A stretch of 64,000 nt of DNA, taken from Accumulibacter sp. (GTDB taxonomy: Bacteria > Pseudomonadota > Gammaproteobacteria > Burkholderiales > Rhodocyclaceae). Under the pieces are notes generated by a model, which worked only from the letters and a program-made list of their open reading frames with translations, did not search any database and was not told where the DNA came from. Below are positions 38,243-46,949 of this stretch, one piece after another. The stretch lies in NCBI RefSeq assembly GCF_023806635.1, contig NZ_JAMTDQ010000029.1, forward strand, positions 62,001 through 126,000, in the 5' to 3' direction. Positions within the stretch are counted from its first letter, which is position 1, and every line of letters starts with the position of its first letter. The position numbers were made by a program, and so were the translations under genes.

Positions 38243-38247
38243 CCCCG
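38191..38247 (+). repeat. Two perfect hairpins after VR2
   Basis: 38191-38211 has an 8-bp stem with the same CGGAG loop as the first hairpin after VR1 and starts 21 bases after VR2. 38221-38247 has a 12-bp stem and a GGA loop and contains the stop codon of variable protein 2. The 20-21 base spacers after VR1 and VR2 are also similar. The second hairpin could double as a terminator. Confidence 0.85.
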
Positions 38248-38461
38248 GCGGCGACCTGTCCCGGTTGGTTCCGGCACTGCTGAACCACGTACCACCGTTG
38301 CATGATCGGCTGCGGTTGGCTCGTATCCCTTCGGCGCGCGGCATGATCCTGGCCGGCAAGACCACATCGTGCCGGAAGCGGCCGCTCGCATCCCCCCGTC
38401 GTCTGCAGCCGCGAGAACAATCAGTCCTGCAGGGTGCAGTCCGGCAGGAGGCTCCCCTGCA

Positions 38462-38686
38462 TCACGCTGCCAACAGATCGTGCAGCCGGGTGGCTGTCTG
38501 CTCCGGCACCTCCACGGCCTCGAAAAGAGAAGCCGGGTAGAGAAAGTCCTCGCCGGAGTCGTCGATGATCCGCAGCATGCTGTGGCTGTCCGCCGGGGCA
38601 AGCACTTCATAGAGCCGGCCGAGGGTCAGGTCATCCGTCGAGAACTCGCCAAATCCTTCGCGAGACAGGCAAACCACAAACCTCAT
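38462..38686 (-). CDS. Small hypothetical protein, second of a coupled pair
   Basis: The 74-aa acidic protein (MRFVVCLSREGFGEF ...) is not recognised. Its ATG at 38686 overlaps the TGA of the preceding gene (ATGA), and AAAGGA lies six bases upstream, which decides this start over ATG 38692. No membrane segment or signal is seen. The coupled small-gene pair in an accessory island could be a toxin-antitoxin module or phage-derived genes, but no family is recognised. Confidence 0.7.
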   Translation of the reverse strand: MRFVVCLSREGFGEFSTDDLTLGRLYEVLAPADSHSMLRIIDDSGEDFLYPASLFEAVEVPEQTATRLHDLLAA

Positions 38687-38913
38687 AGCCATTCCTTTAT
38701 CTTGAGTTTCACCTTGCCGATGCCATGCGCCTCATACCAGTGCAGCTCGGCCCTGGCGGTCGTTCCATCAAGCAGACGCACCGTGGCGATCCCCTTCTTC
38801 TTCCGCCAACAGCCAACCCCGTATCGCTGCCGCAGCAGGGCAAGCTCCCGGATGCCACTGCCTTCGGCGATGGTCTGGACATCCACGATCCTGCCGACAA
38901 TACAGAATTCCAT
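38683..38913 (-). CDS. Small hypothetical protein, first of a coupled pair
   Basis: The 76-aa basic protein (MEFCIVGRIVDVQTIAEG ... KVKLKIKEWL) is predicted to be mostly beta strands with a KKKG turn. It is translationally coupled to the 74-aa partner through a 4-base overlap. It resembles no family I can name. The basic/acidic pairing of the two products is compatible with a complex. Confidence 0.7.
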   Translation of the reverse strand: MEFCIVGRIVDVQTIAEGSGIRELALLRQRYGVGCWRKKKGIATVRLLDGTTARAELHWYEAHGIGKVKLKIKEWL

Positions 38914-39110
38914 CGCCCAATGCTACTCCGATTCCCGGACTTGCCAATGCCTTTACGGGGACAGTATGTGAAATTCCCGCGGCTGCCTGCTGCCGCCTGT
39001 CAGCGTCACCACCCTGACGCGGTGAGCTGGCACGCCGACATGGGTGCAAACAGGCGAGTCTGGTATTCTGTCGCTCCGATCGTCTTTGATCGCTCCCCAT
39101 CCGATTGCTG

Positions 39111-39461
39111 ATGCTCCACCTCATCCGACTGCCGAAGTTTCCTGTCGTGGTCGACCTGGGCGACAGATTGATGCACGCGAGAACGCGGGCGCAACTCGAG
39201 GCCAGGTTGGTGCAGACGAAGCTTGTCGGCAACGAGCGCAGGCGCATCATCGATGCCGCAGCCGAAGGATTCCTCTTCGATCCGGAGCGCAAGCTGATCG
39301 TGCCGAGCGTCAGCATCAGGCGGTGGACGAAGCAGCAGATCATCGACCTCTACAACCAGAAGCGGCAGGCTGGCACGCCCGAGCTCGGCAATGCCTCCCT
39401 GGGCAACCGGAGCCTGCAGCGGATCGTCCTTGAAGTGGTCGAGTTGCTGGCCCGACGCTGA
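39111..39461 (+). CDS. Hypothetical protein
   Basis: The 116-aa frame from ATG 39111 reads as a folded, helical, basic protein (ARTRAQLEARLVQTKLVGNE, SIRRWTKQQIIDLYNQKRQA). No family is recognised and no ribosome binding site is obvious. It lies between the DGR island and tamA. It might be the C-terminal part of a longer ancestral gene. Confidence 0.55.
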   Translation: MLHLIRLPKFPVVVDLGDRLMHARTRAQLEARLVQTKLVGNERRRIIDAAAEGFLFDPERKLIVPSVSIRRWTKQQIIDLYNQKRQAGTPELGNASLGNRSLQRIVLEVVELLARR

Positions 39462-39683
39462 ATCCTGCATCGAGTGATGGGTGCAGCATGCTCGATTCCC
39501 GGGAGCATGCCGTCGCTTCCCCGGATCCCTGGATCCTGTCCCATTGCTTTTCGACCCCTTGCGGAGGACTGTCGTTTGCAGTGATGATCCGGGTTTCGCT
39601 GCTGGTCAGCCCACTCACGTTCCTGGTCATCCCTTCCCGTTCGTGTTGATGCGACTCGTTCGGGAGCCGGCAACGCGCCCTTC

Positions 39684-41390
39684 ATGCGCCTCGTCCTTGT
39701 CCTCGCAGCTCTGCTGCCTTCCCTGCCCGTGCTGGCTGCGGTGCCCGTCCTGCGTGCGCCGGAGGAGGTGCGCGCCCTGCTCGCAGAACACCTCGAGATT
39801 GCTGACGTCGCCGATCAGCCGGCGGAAGTGGCGTTCGCGCGCCGGATGCAGCGCGAGGTCGAGAAGCTGCTGGCGACCGAAGGATATTTCTCGCCGCGTG
39901 TCAGCCTGCGTCGCGAGGGCGAGGAACTGCTCCTCGTCGTCGATCCCGGGGAGCGCTCGCTGATCGCCAGCGTGCGCATCGACATCAGCGGCGAGATCGA
40001 TCCCGTGCGCCGGCAGGAGCTGGTCGATGGCTGGAAACTGAAGGTTGGCCAGCCGTTCCGCCAGGCCGACTGGGACGCTGCCAAGGAGTCGCTGCTGGCC
40101 GGCCTGCTGGCAGTCGACCACGCCGGTGCGCGCCTGCAGCAGAGCAGCGCCGAGGTCGATCCGGAGACGCTGCGCGTCGAGCTGGTCGTCGTTGCCGATG
40201 CCGGTCCGCGCTACCGCTTCGGCGAACTGCAGATCAGCGGTCTGCAGCGCTATCATCCCGCCCTGGTGGCGCGCTTCAACCGGACCGTCAAGGCCGGCGA
40301 CGAGTACCGCGAGGATCGCCTGCTGGCACTGCAGGCCGCGCTGCAGAGCACGCCCTACTTCTCGTCGGTGAGCGTCGCCCTGCAGCGCAGCGATGACGAT
40401 GGCGAAGCAGCCGACGAAGCCGGCTGGGTGACGGCTCCCGTACTCGTGCAGTTGCGCGAGCGCGCACCGTACGAGATCACGCTCGGCGCCGGTTACAGCA
40501 CCAACACCGGCGCGCGTGTCGAGGCGGCCTACCGCAACAGTGACTTTCTCGGTCGCGCCTGGCTGCTGCAGACCGGCGCCCGCATCGAACAGCTGCGCCA
40601 GTCGGGCTTCATCGACGTCTTCCTGCCGCCCGACGAACAGCAGCGGCGTGATGGCGTCGGCACCGTCGTCGAGCATTCGGACATCGAGAACCTGGAACTC
40701 CATCGCTTCGCCATCGGCGCGATGCGGGTGCAGAAGCTGGGCAGTGTCGAGCAGCTGCTGAGCCTCAACTGGCAGAGCGAACGGCAGGCGCCGCAGGGCG
40801 CACCGGCGGTCACCAACCAGGCGCTGACGCTGCAGGGTGGGTGGACCTGGCGACATGCGGCGGATCCGCTCGATCCGGCCGAAGGGCTGTCGTTGCAGTT
40901 CCAGATCGGTGGTGGCAGCAAGCATCTGCTGTCCGACCAGAGCTTCGTTCGCACCTACCTGCGCTACAGTCAGGGGGTGCCGCTCGGTGCGCGTGACGCG
41001 CTGCTCTTTCGCGCCGAGCTGGGGGCGACCTTGGCCGAATCATCGAAGGGGATTCCGCAGGATTTCCTCTTCCGTACCGGCGGCAGCAATTCGGTGCGCG
41101 GTTACCCTTACCTCAGCCTCGGCGTGCCGGAAGGGTCGGCGATCGTCGGCGGCCGTTACCTGCTGGTGCTGAGTGGCGAGTACACGCACTGGCTGACGCC
41201 GACGTGGGGAGCCGCCGCCTTCATCGACGCCGGCAACGCGGTCGACGACCTGCAGGCGATGAGCCTGGCGGTGGGTTACGGCGTCGGCGCGCGCTGGCGC
41301 AGTCCGGCCGGGCCGCTCGGCATCGATCTCGCCTACGGCCATCGGGACAGCTCGCTGCGTCTCGGTTTCTCGCTGGCGATCCCCTTCTGA
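39684..41390 (+). CDS. tamA: TamA outer-membrane assembly protein (Omp85 family)
   Basis: The 568-aa protein has a signal peptide (LVLVLAALLPSLPVLAA), three POTRA-type domains (about residues 25-260) and a 16-strand Omp85 barrel with the RGYPYLSLG motif and a terminal phenylalanine (LGFSLAIPF). TamA works with TamB in the insertion of some outer-membrane proteins and in phospholipid transport to the outer membrane. tamB starts 25 bases downstream, confirming identity. Confidence 0.94.
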   Translation: MRLVLVLAALLPSLPVLAAVPVLRAPEEVRALLAEHLEIADVADQPAEVAFARRMQREVEKLLATEGYFSPRVSLRREGEELLLVVDPGERSLIASVRIDISGEIDPVRRQELVDGWKLKVGQPFRQADWDAAKESLLAGLLAVDHAGARLQQSSAEVDPETLRVELVVVADAGPRYRFGELQISGLQRYHPALVARFNRTVKAGDEYREDRLLALQAALQSTPYFSSVSVALQRSDDDGEAADEAGWVTAPVLVQLRERAPYEITLGAGYSTNTGARVEAAYRNSDFLGRAWLLQTGARIEQLRQSGFIDVFLPPDEQQRRDGVGTVVEHSDIENLELHRFAIGAMRVQKLGSVEQLLSLNWQSERQAPQGAPAVTNQALTLQGGWTWRHAADPLDPAEGLSLQFQIGGGSKHLLSDQSFVRTYLRYSQGVPLGARDALLFRAELGATLAESSKGIPQDFLFRTGGSNSVRGYPYLSLGVPEGSAIVGGRYLLVLSGEYTHWLTPTWGAAAFIDAGNAVDDLQAMSLAVGYGVGARWRSPAGPLGIDLAYGHRDSSLRLGFSLAIPF

Positions 41391-41415
41391 CGACCGGCGG
41401 CAGCGACAGGCGACG

Positions 41416-44400
41416 ATGACTCGGGAAAGCGACATCTCTCCATCCCCGGTACCGACACCGGCTGCGGGCGAGGCGCCGCCGGCCGGCACCGCGCCGCCGG
41501 CAGCGCGGCGTCGACGTCGCGGCTGGCTGCCGCTGTCGCTCCTGTTGGTGCTGTCGCTCGTGCTCGCCGGCTTCGTCGCGCTGCTCGGCAGCGAAGGCGG
41601 CCTGCGGCTGGGCTGCCGCTTGCTCGAAAGGCTTTCTGGCGGGCAGCTCGTCGTCACGGCGCCCGCCGGCACCCTCGCTTCATCGTTCACCCTGGCGTCG
41701 CTGCACTGGCGCAGCGAGACACTCGATGTCCAGGTGCAGGGACTGCAGCTCGACTGGCGGCCGGCCGAGCTGCTGCGTGCCCGCCTCGCCATCAGCCGGC
41801 TCGCCGCCGACAGCTTGCGGGTGTCGCAGGCGACGAGCAGCGATCCCGTCGTCGTCCCCGAAAGCCTCGAGCTGCCGCTGGCGTTTGCCATCGAGAAGCT
41901 CGAGATCGCCGTCATCGAGCTCGGCGACCACGCCCACCCCGATGGCCAGGCGGCGACGATCGCCGAGTCGTTGCGGGCCGGGCTGGCGAGCGACGGCGGC
42001 GTGCACCGGCTGCTCGGCCTGCACGCCCGCGCCGGCGGCCTGGCGCTCGGCGGCAACGCCTCGCTGGCCGCGGTGCGACCCTTCGCGCTGCAGGCCACGG
42101 CCGGCATCGAGGGCGAGGCGGCGGGCCGCGCGCTGCGCTTCGAGCTGAGCGCCGAGGGAACGCTCGATGACTTCGTCGTGCGTGGTGCGGCGCGAGCGCT
42201 GGCCGCGGCGGCGGCCGACGACTTCGCCGGCGAGCTCAACGCGCGCATCACGCCCTTCGCGCCGCAGCCGGTCGGCGAGGCGGCGCTGCAGCTGTCGGGG
42301 GTCGACCCGGCGGCGTGGATCGCCGGTGCGCCGCACGCCGATTTCGGGCTGCAGATCGACCTGCTGCCCGTCGCGGACTCGTCGCCGGCCCTGCAGGGCA
42401 GGCTGCGTGCGGTGAACCGTCGCCCGGGGGCGATCGATCGCGATTCGTTGCCGATCGAGTCGCTCGCCGCCGACCTCACGCTGGCGGCGGACGGGCTGCG
42501 CCTGGGCGACATCGACCTGCGCCTGGCGGGCGGCGGGCGGTTGCGCGGCAGCGGCGCGCTGCACGACTCCGAGCTGTCGCTGACGCTCGCCGCGAGCGCG
42601 GTCGACGCAGGCGCACTGCATGGCGGCCTGCAGCACACCCGCCTGGCCGGCCCGCTGCGCGCCACGCTCGGGCTGCACCGGCAACTCGTCGAGGCCGACC
42701 TGCGCGACCCGCGCTTCGCCCTCGACACCAGGCTGGCGATCGACCCGGAGCAGGTCGCCGTCGAGCGGCTGCGCCTCGCTGCCGGCGACGCGCGGCTCAG
42801 CGCCAGCGGCACGCTGGCGCTGGCGGGCAGCGGCAGCTTCGCGGTGCAGGGGCAACTGCGGGAATTCGACCCGCGCCGCTTTCTCGCCAGGCTGCCGACC
42901 GCGCGCATCAACGCCGAGTTCTCCGCGCGCGGCAGCAGCAGGCCACAAGTTGCCTTGCGCCTCGGCTTCCAGTTGCGCGACAGCCGCTTCGCCGGCGAGG
43001 TGCTTGCCGGCGGCGGCGAGATCGATCTGGCGGCGGACCACCTGCGCCAAGCCGATGTCGAGTTGCGTGCCGGCGCCAACCGCCTGCTGGCGAAGGGGGC
43101 CTTCGGTGCACCGGGTGAGCGCCTGCGGTTGAGCATCGCGGCGCCACGCCTCGATCCATTCGGCCCGAGCGGCGACCTCGCCGGCGAAGTCGTCATCGGC
43201 GGCAGCATGCGGGCGCCGGAGGTGTCCGCCAGTCTGCAGTCGCAGCGACTGGCCTGGCCTGGCCTGGGTCAGCTGCGCGGACTCGAGGTCGACGCGCGGC
43301 TCGCCGCAGGTGAGCACGGCGCGCTCGGCGGCAGGCTGCGGCTGGCCGGCTTCGATCTGGCCAGCGGCGAGGCGGCGGTCACCGCGCTGCAGATCGAGGC
43401 CGACGGGCTGCGCAGCCGGCATCGCCTGCGCGGGCGCTGCGAGGTGGCTGGCCGGCGCGCCGTCGAACTGGCGCTCGAAGGGGGTTTGAAGCCGGGCAGC
43501 TCGGTGCCGGTCTGGACTGGCGCGCTGCAGGAGTTCAGCCTGTCCGCTGCCGGAGGACGGGCGCCGCCCTTGCTTCGTCTGACAGCGGCGATGCCGCTGC
43601 AGATCAGCGCGGACAGCTTCAGCGCCGGTCCCGGCGATTTCGCCGGCGTCGACTGGTCGGCGCGCCTGCAGCGGGCGCGTTACGACGGCGGCGTCTGGCA
43701 GACCGCCGGCAGCCTGCGCGCGTTGCCGGTGGCGGCGATGCTCGCCGAGTTCCCGGAAGTCTTCGCCGCTGCCGCCGCAGCGGCGGTGCAGGTCGATGGC
43801 GAAGCGTTGCGCATCGATGGCGAGTGGGATCTCGGCAACGGTGGCCGGGCGGCCGGCGTGGCGGCGCGGCGGTTGCCGGGCGGCAGCCTGCGGCTGTGGC
43901 GTGCGCGCGGCGATCTCGCGGTCGGCGCGCTGCCGCTCGGCCTGGAGGAGGGCGTCCTGAGCCTGCAGGCGGGCGACGGCAAGATCGACCTGCGGCTGCA
44001 AGTGCGTGGCAAGCGACTCGGCGAGGTGAACGGCGAGCTCAGCGCGACGAGTTCCGCCGCCAGCCTGATCAACCGTGCGGCGCCGTGGCGCGGCCGGCTG
44101 CGGCTGAACATGCCGGACCTGGCGTGGGTCGGGCCGCTGCTCGGTGCCGGCTGGCAGCTCGGCGGCCAGCTCGCTGGCGAGGCGCGGCTCGACGGCAGTC
44201 CGGCGCAGCCGCGCGTCAGTGGCGAGTGGCGCGGCGACCGGCTGGCGGTCCGGGCGCTCGATCAGGGGATGCGTCTGGAACGAGGCAAGCTGCTGCTCGA
44301 ACTGGCGGTCGGGGCAGACGGCGAGCAGCGCCTGAAAGTCCGGGAACTGAGCTTTGACAGCGAACAGCAACCGATGCCGCGCGCCCTCGCAGTCGCTCCG

Positions 44401-45489
44401 GGAACCGATGTCGCCGAGCTTGGAGGCCGGCCGGGTCGGCTCGAGGCGAGCGGCGAACTGCGCCTGGGCAGCAACGACGGCGTCCTCAACGTTCGTGCCG
44501 AGCGCCTCGGCGTGACGCAGCGTGCCGACCAGTGGACGCTGCTTTCCGGCACCGCCGAGCTGAAACTCGCGGCCGGCATGCTCGACGTCGCCGGCAAGCT
44601 GCGCTTCGACGCCGGCTTCTGGCAACTGGCGAAGGCGGGCGCGCCGCAGCTGTCGGACGACGTCGTCGTCCGGCGCCCCGGCGGCTCGGCGAAGAAGGAC
44701 GCGGCGCCGGTCCGGTTGCTGGCCGTCGACCTCGAGGTGGACCTCGGGCGGAACTTCCATTTTCGTGGCGCCGGAGTCGAGAGCAGGCTCGTCGGCACGG
44801 TGCGCCTCCAGTCCGACGGCAGCGGCATACCGCGGGCGACCGGGACGATCCGCACCCGCGGCGGGGTCTTCGACGCGTACGGGCAGAAGCTCGATATCGA
44901 GCGCGGCATTCTCAATTTCCACGGCCTGATCGACAACCCCGGACTCAACATCCGCGCCGTGCGGGCCAACCTGCCGGTCGAGGCCGGCGTCGAGGTGACC
45001 GGCACCGCCAAGCGGCCGATCGTGCGCCTGGTTTCCGACCCCGAGGTTCCGGATGCCGAGAAGCTGTCCTGGCTGGTGCTCGGACAGGGCCTGGACCAGC
45101 AGGGCGGCAAGGATTCGTCGGTGCTCCTGGCGGCGGCGCAGACGATCCTCGGCGGCCAGGACGGTGGACCGCTGAAGGCGGTGCAGCAGCAATTGGGGAT
45201 CGATCAGTTCGGCATCAGTTCGGGGACGCTGAGCGGTTCCGGACGACCGTTGAGCAGCCGGATTGCCAGCAGCAGCGGCTTCGGCAGCAGCGACACGACC
45301 ACCGACCAGATCGTCAGCATCGGCAAGCGCCTGTCGTCGACGATGCTGATCAGTTACGACCAGTCGCTGAGCAACGCCGGCAGCGTCGTCAAGCTGACCG
45401 TCAGCCTGGGCCGGAACCTGTCTCTGGTCGGTCGCGCCGGCACCGACACCGGCTTCGACGTGCTGTGGAACCATCGCTTCGGGCGTTAG
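41416..45489 (+). CDS. tamB: TamB translocation/lipid-transport protein
   Basis: The 1357-aa protein has an N-terminal membrane anchor (WLPLSLLLVLSLVLAGFVAL, about residues 36-56), a long beta-helical periplasmic repeat region and the C-terminal TamB (DUF490) domain (about 1050-1357: RGGVFDAYGQKLDIERGIL, LSWLVLGQGLDQQGG). It spans the periplasm to reach TamA and forms a hydrophobic groove for lipid movement. Size is normal for the family. It is the second gene of a tamAB operon. Confidence 0.94.
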   Translation: MTRESDISPSPVPTPAAGEAPPAGTAPPAARRRRRGWLPLSLLLVLSLVLAGFVALLGSEGGLRLGCRLLERLSGGQLVVTAPAGTLASSFTLASLHWRSETLDVQVQGLQLDWRPAELLRARLAISRLAADSLRVSQATSSDPVVVPESLELPLAFAIEKLEIAVIELGDHAHPDGQAATIAESLRAGLASDGGVHRLLGLHARAGGLALGGNASLAAVRPFALQATAGIEGEAAGRALRFELSAEGTLDDFVVRGAARALAAAAADDFAGELNARITPFAPQPVGEAALQLSGVDPAAWIAGAPHADFGLQIDLLPVADSSPALQGRLRAVNRRPGAIDRDSLPIESLAADLTLAADGLRLGDIDLRLAGGGRLRGSGALHDSELSLTLAASAVDAGALHGGLQHTRLAGPLRATLGLHRQLVEADLRDPRFALDTRLAIDPEQVAVERLRLAAGDARLSASGTLALAGSGSFAVQGQLREFDPRRFLARLPTARINAEFSARGSSRPQVALRLGFQLRDSRFAGEVLAGGGEIDLAADHLRQADVELRAGANRLLAKGAFGAPGERLRLSIAAPRLDPFGPSGDLAGEVVIGGSMRAPEVSASLQSQRLAWPGLGQLRGLEVDARLAAGEHGALGGRLRLAGFDLASGEAAVTALQIEADGLRSRHRLRGRCEVAGRRAVELALEGGLKPGSSVPVWTGALQEFSLSAAGGRAPPLLRLTAAMPLQISADSFSAGPGDFAGVDWSARLQRARYDGGVWQTAGSLRALPVAAMLAEFPEVFAAAAAAAVQVDGEALRIDGEWDLGNGGRAAGVAARRLPGGSLRLWRARGDLAVGALPLGLEEGVLSLQAGDGKIDLRLQVRGKRLGEVNGELSATSSAASLINRAAPWRGRLRLNMPDLAWVGPLLGAGWQLGGQLAGEARLDGSPAQPRVSGEWRGDRLAVRALDQGMRLERGKLLLELAVGADGEQRLKVRELSFDSEQQPMPRALAVAPGTDVAELGGRPGRLEASGELRLGSNDGVLNVRAERLGVTQRADQWTLLSGTAELKLAAGMLDVAGKLRFDAGFWQLAKAGAPQLSDDVVVRRPGGSAKKDAAPVRLLAVDLEVDLGRNFHFRGAGVESRLVGTVRLQSDGSGIPRATGTIRTRGGVFDAYGQKLDIERGILNFHGLIDNPGLNIRAVRANLPVEAGVEVTGTAKRPIVRLVSDPEVPDAEKLSWLVLGQGLDQQGGKDSSVLLAAAQTILGGQDGGPLKAVQQQLGIDQFGISSGTLSGSGRPLSSRIASSSGFGSSDTTTDQIVSIGKRLSSTMLISYDQSLSNAGSVVKLTVSLGRNLSLVGRAGTDTGFDVLWNHRFGR

Positions 45490-45545
45490 CCGGTGGCGTT
45501 CCCGCCGCTGCGCGCCGGCGGCAACCGCGAAATTTCCAGGGGTCT

Positions 45546-46082
45546 TCAGAAACTGGAACCCGGTTGCTTCAGGAACTCCACTTCTGCTGCGGAGGATACG
45601 CGACCGAGAATCTGATTGCGGTGCGGATAGCGACCGAATCGATCGATGATCGCCTTGTGGCGCAATTCAAACCGGTGGTTTTCGGGCCGGGCGAAGCGCT
45701 TGAACAAGGCCTCTGCCTGAACATGGATCAGAGCAGACTCGCTGTGCATGTAGGGCATCAGCAGGAAGGAGCACTCCACCTCATCCAGAGCCTGCAAGGA
45801 TCCGGCCGAAACCGCTTCCTGTGACAGGACCAGTGCCTGCGGATCCTGGGCAAACGCCTGTGCCGTACCGCGGTGCATGTTGCGGGAAAACTGGTCGAGG
45901 ACGATGACTTCGGCCAGACGGCCTCGCGCGCTGCTCCGCCACGCAAACAACTCCCCTGCTGCCGCCTGCTGCAACAGCGTGAGAAACCGGGCCCGGAGAC
46001 GATCATCAAAGTCAGGATCGACGACCCACCATTGCCGGGGTTCGATTTCCCTGAACCAGAATGTCAGAACTTCATCGTACAT
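45546..46082 (-). CDS. DUF924 family protein
   Basis: The 178-aa protein starts VLTFWFREIEPRQWW and contains VIVLDQFSRNMHRGTAQAF and FLLMPYMHSES, the conserved core of the DUF924 (TPR-like) family. The function is unknown. It converges with tamB. Confidence 0.9.
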   Translation of the reverse strand: MYDEVLTFWFREIEPRQWWVVDPDFDDRLRARFLTLLQQAAAGELFAWRSSARGRLAEVIVLDQFSRNMHRGTAQAFAQDPQALVLSQEAVSAGSLQALDEVECSFLLMPYMHSESALIHVQAEALFKRFARPENHRFELRHKAIIDRFGRYPHRNQILGRVSSAAEVEFLKQPGSSF

Positions 46083-46238
46083 TTCCGCTCACGACGCTTT
46101 CTCGAACAGACTGCAACACCGCGCATGCGCATTCGCCACCGCGTTTGCGGCAGGGACGTGGGGTAATCGACGCGGACACCCGGCCAGGCAGCGCTCGCGG
46201 GACACCCGCAGACGTGGCCGGCAAATCCGCGAGCCATT

Positions 46239-46532
46239 CTACCCGTAGTCGATGCAGGCGCGGATCCTGGGCAGTCGATTTCGCTCCTGCAACATCAGCG
46301 CATGGATCGGGACGCGCTGGCCGTCGATCTCATCCTGGAGCAGCGCCACCACCTCGCCGCGGCGAATCAGTGGCGCGGCCAGCAGGTCCATGAGTCGGGG
46401 GAAGCGTCGGTACAGGCCGTCGAGGCTGGGTGCGATGACGGTATCCGCGATGACCAAGCTCATGCTCACGCGCACCCAGCCGCTCGGCCCGCTGACTCTG
46501 CGGCCGGGGTTTTCGTCCTCCAGAGCGCGTCG
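46239..46532 (-). pseudogene. LysR regulator remnant with internal deletion
   Basis: The frame reads as two LysR substrate-binding-domain ends joined directly. SGWVRVSMSLVIADTVIAPS ... RRFPRLMDLL is the first strand-helix of the domain, and AAPLIRRGEVVALLQDE ... PIHALML ... RIRACIDYG is its last section. The junction is near 46382, with roughly 120 residues lost, and the helix-turn-helix domain is absent. It is therefore a degraded gene. The reading is by pattern only. Confidence 0.6.
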
Positions 46533-46659
46533 GCTCGTCAGCGCCACCGGGACAACGACCGACGGGGTGTCGAAATTTTTTACACAAGACGCCGACCTGG
46601 CCGGCGGCGTGGCAAGGATTTCTCTCGAAAACAATGGCTTGCCGTTTTATGTATTCTCC

Positions 46660-46675
46660 TGGAATGGTTTTTGCT
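46660..46675 (+). promoter_or_regulatory. Sigma-54 type promoter upstream of the PEP-CTERM gene
   Basis: TGGAATGGTTTTTGCT matches the RpoN consensus at 15 of 16 positions, with GG and GC exactly 10 bases apart. It lies about 100 bases before a small ORF and 275 bases before the PEP-CTERM gene. RpoN with PrsK/PrsR is known to drive PEP-CTERM genes in Zoogloea. Confidence 0.65.
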
Positions 46676-46776
46676 TCCACTTCATTGGTGTGGGAAATGG
46701 GGCGGAGGAGAACCGGTAGTTGCATCCGATCTCCGGCCGCGTGTTGAGTGGTTGGGAGGAAGCCAAGGAGAGGTGG

Positions 46777-46923
46777 ATGGAACGTAGATCGAGTCCGCGA
46801 TCGTTGAAGGCTCTGGCGATCGCAACTGCAGTGGCAGCAACTCTGGTTTCACCGGTGGCGGATGGGGCAGGGACCGCTCTGGCGCCTGATTCGAGTTCAG
46901 CAACCATGATGTGGGTCGTTTGA
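46777..46923 (+). CDS. Small leader ORF before the PEP-CTERM gene
   Basis: This 48-codon ORF has a strong AAGGAG at the right spacing from its ATG. It encodes a basic start and a hydrophobic alanine-rich segment (LKALAIATAVAATLVS) resembling a signal or membrane segment. Its TGA overlaps an ATG in frame with the PEP-CTERM protein (TGATG at 46921-46925). It may be a real small secreted or membrane protein, or a translated leader coupling expression of the next gene. Confidence 0.5.
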   Translation: MERRSSPRSLKALAIATAVAATLVSPVADGAGTALAPDSSSATMMWVV

Positions 46924-46949
46924 TGGCCATGAGCGAGATGGAGAAATCC

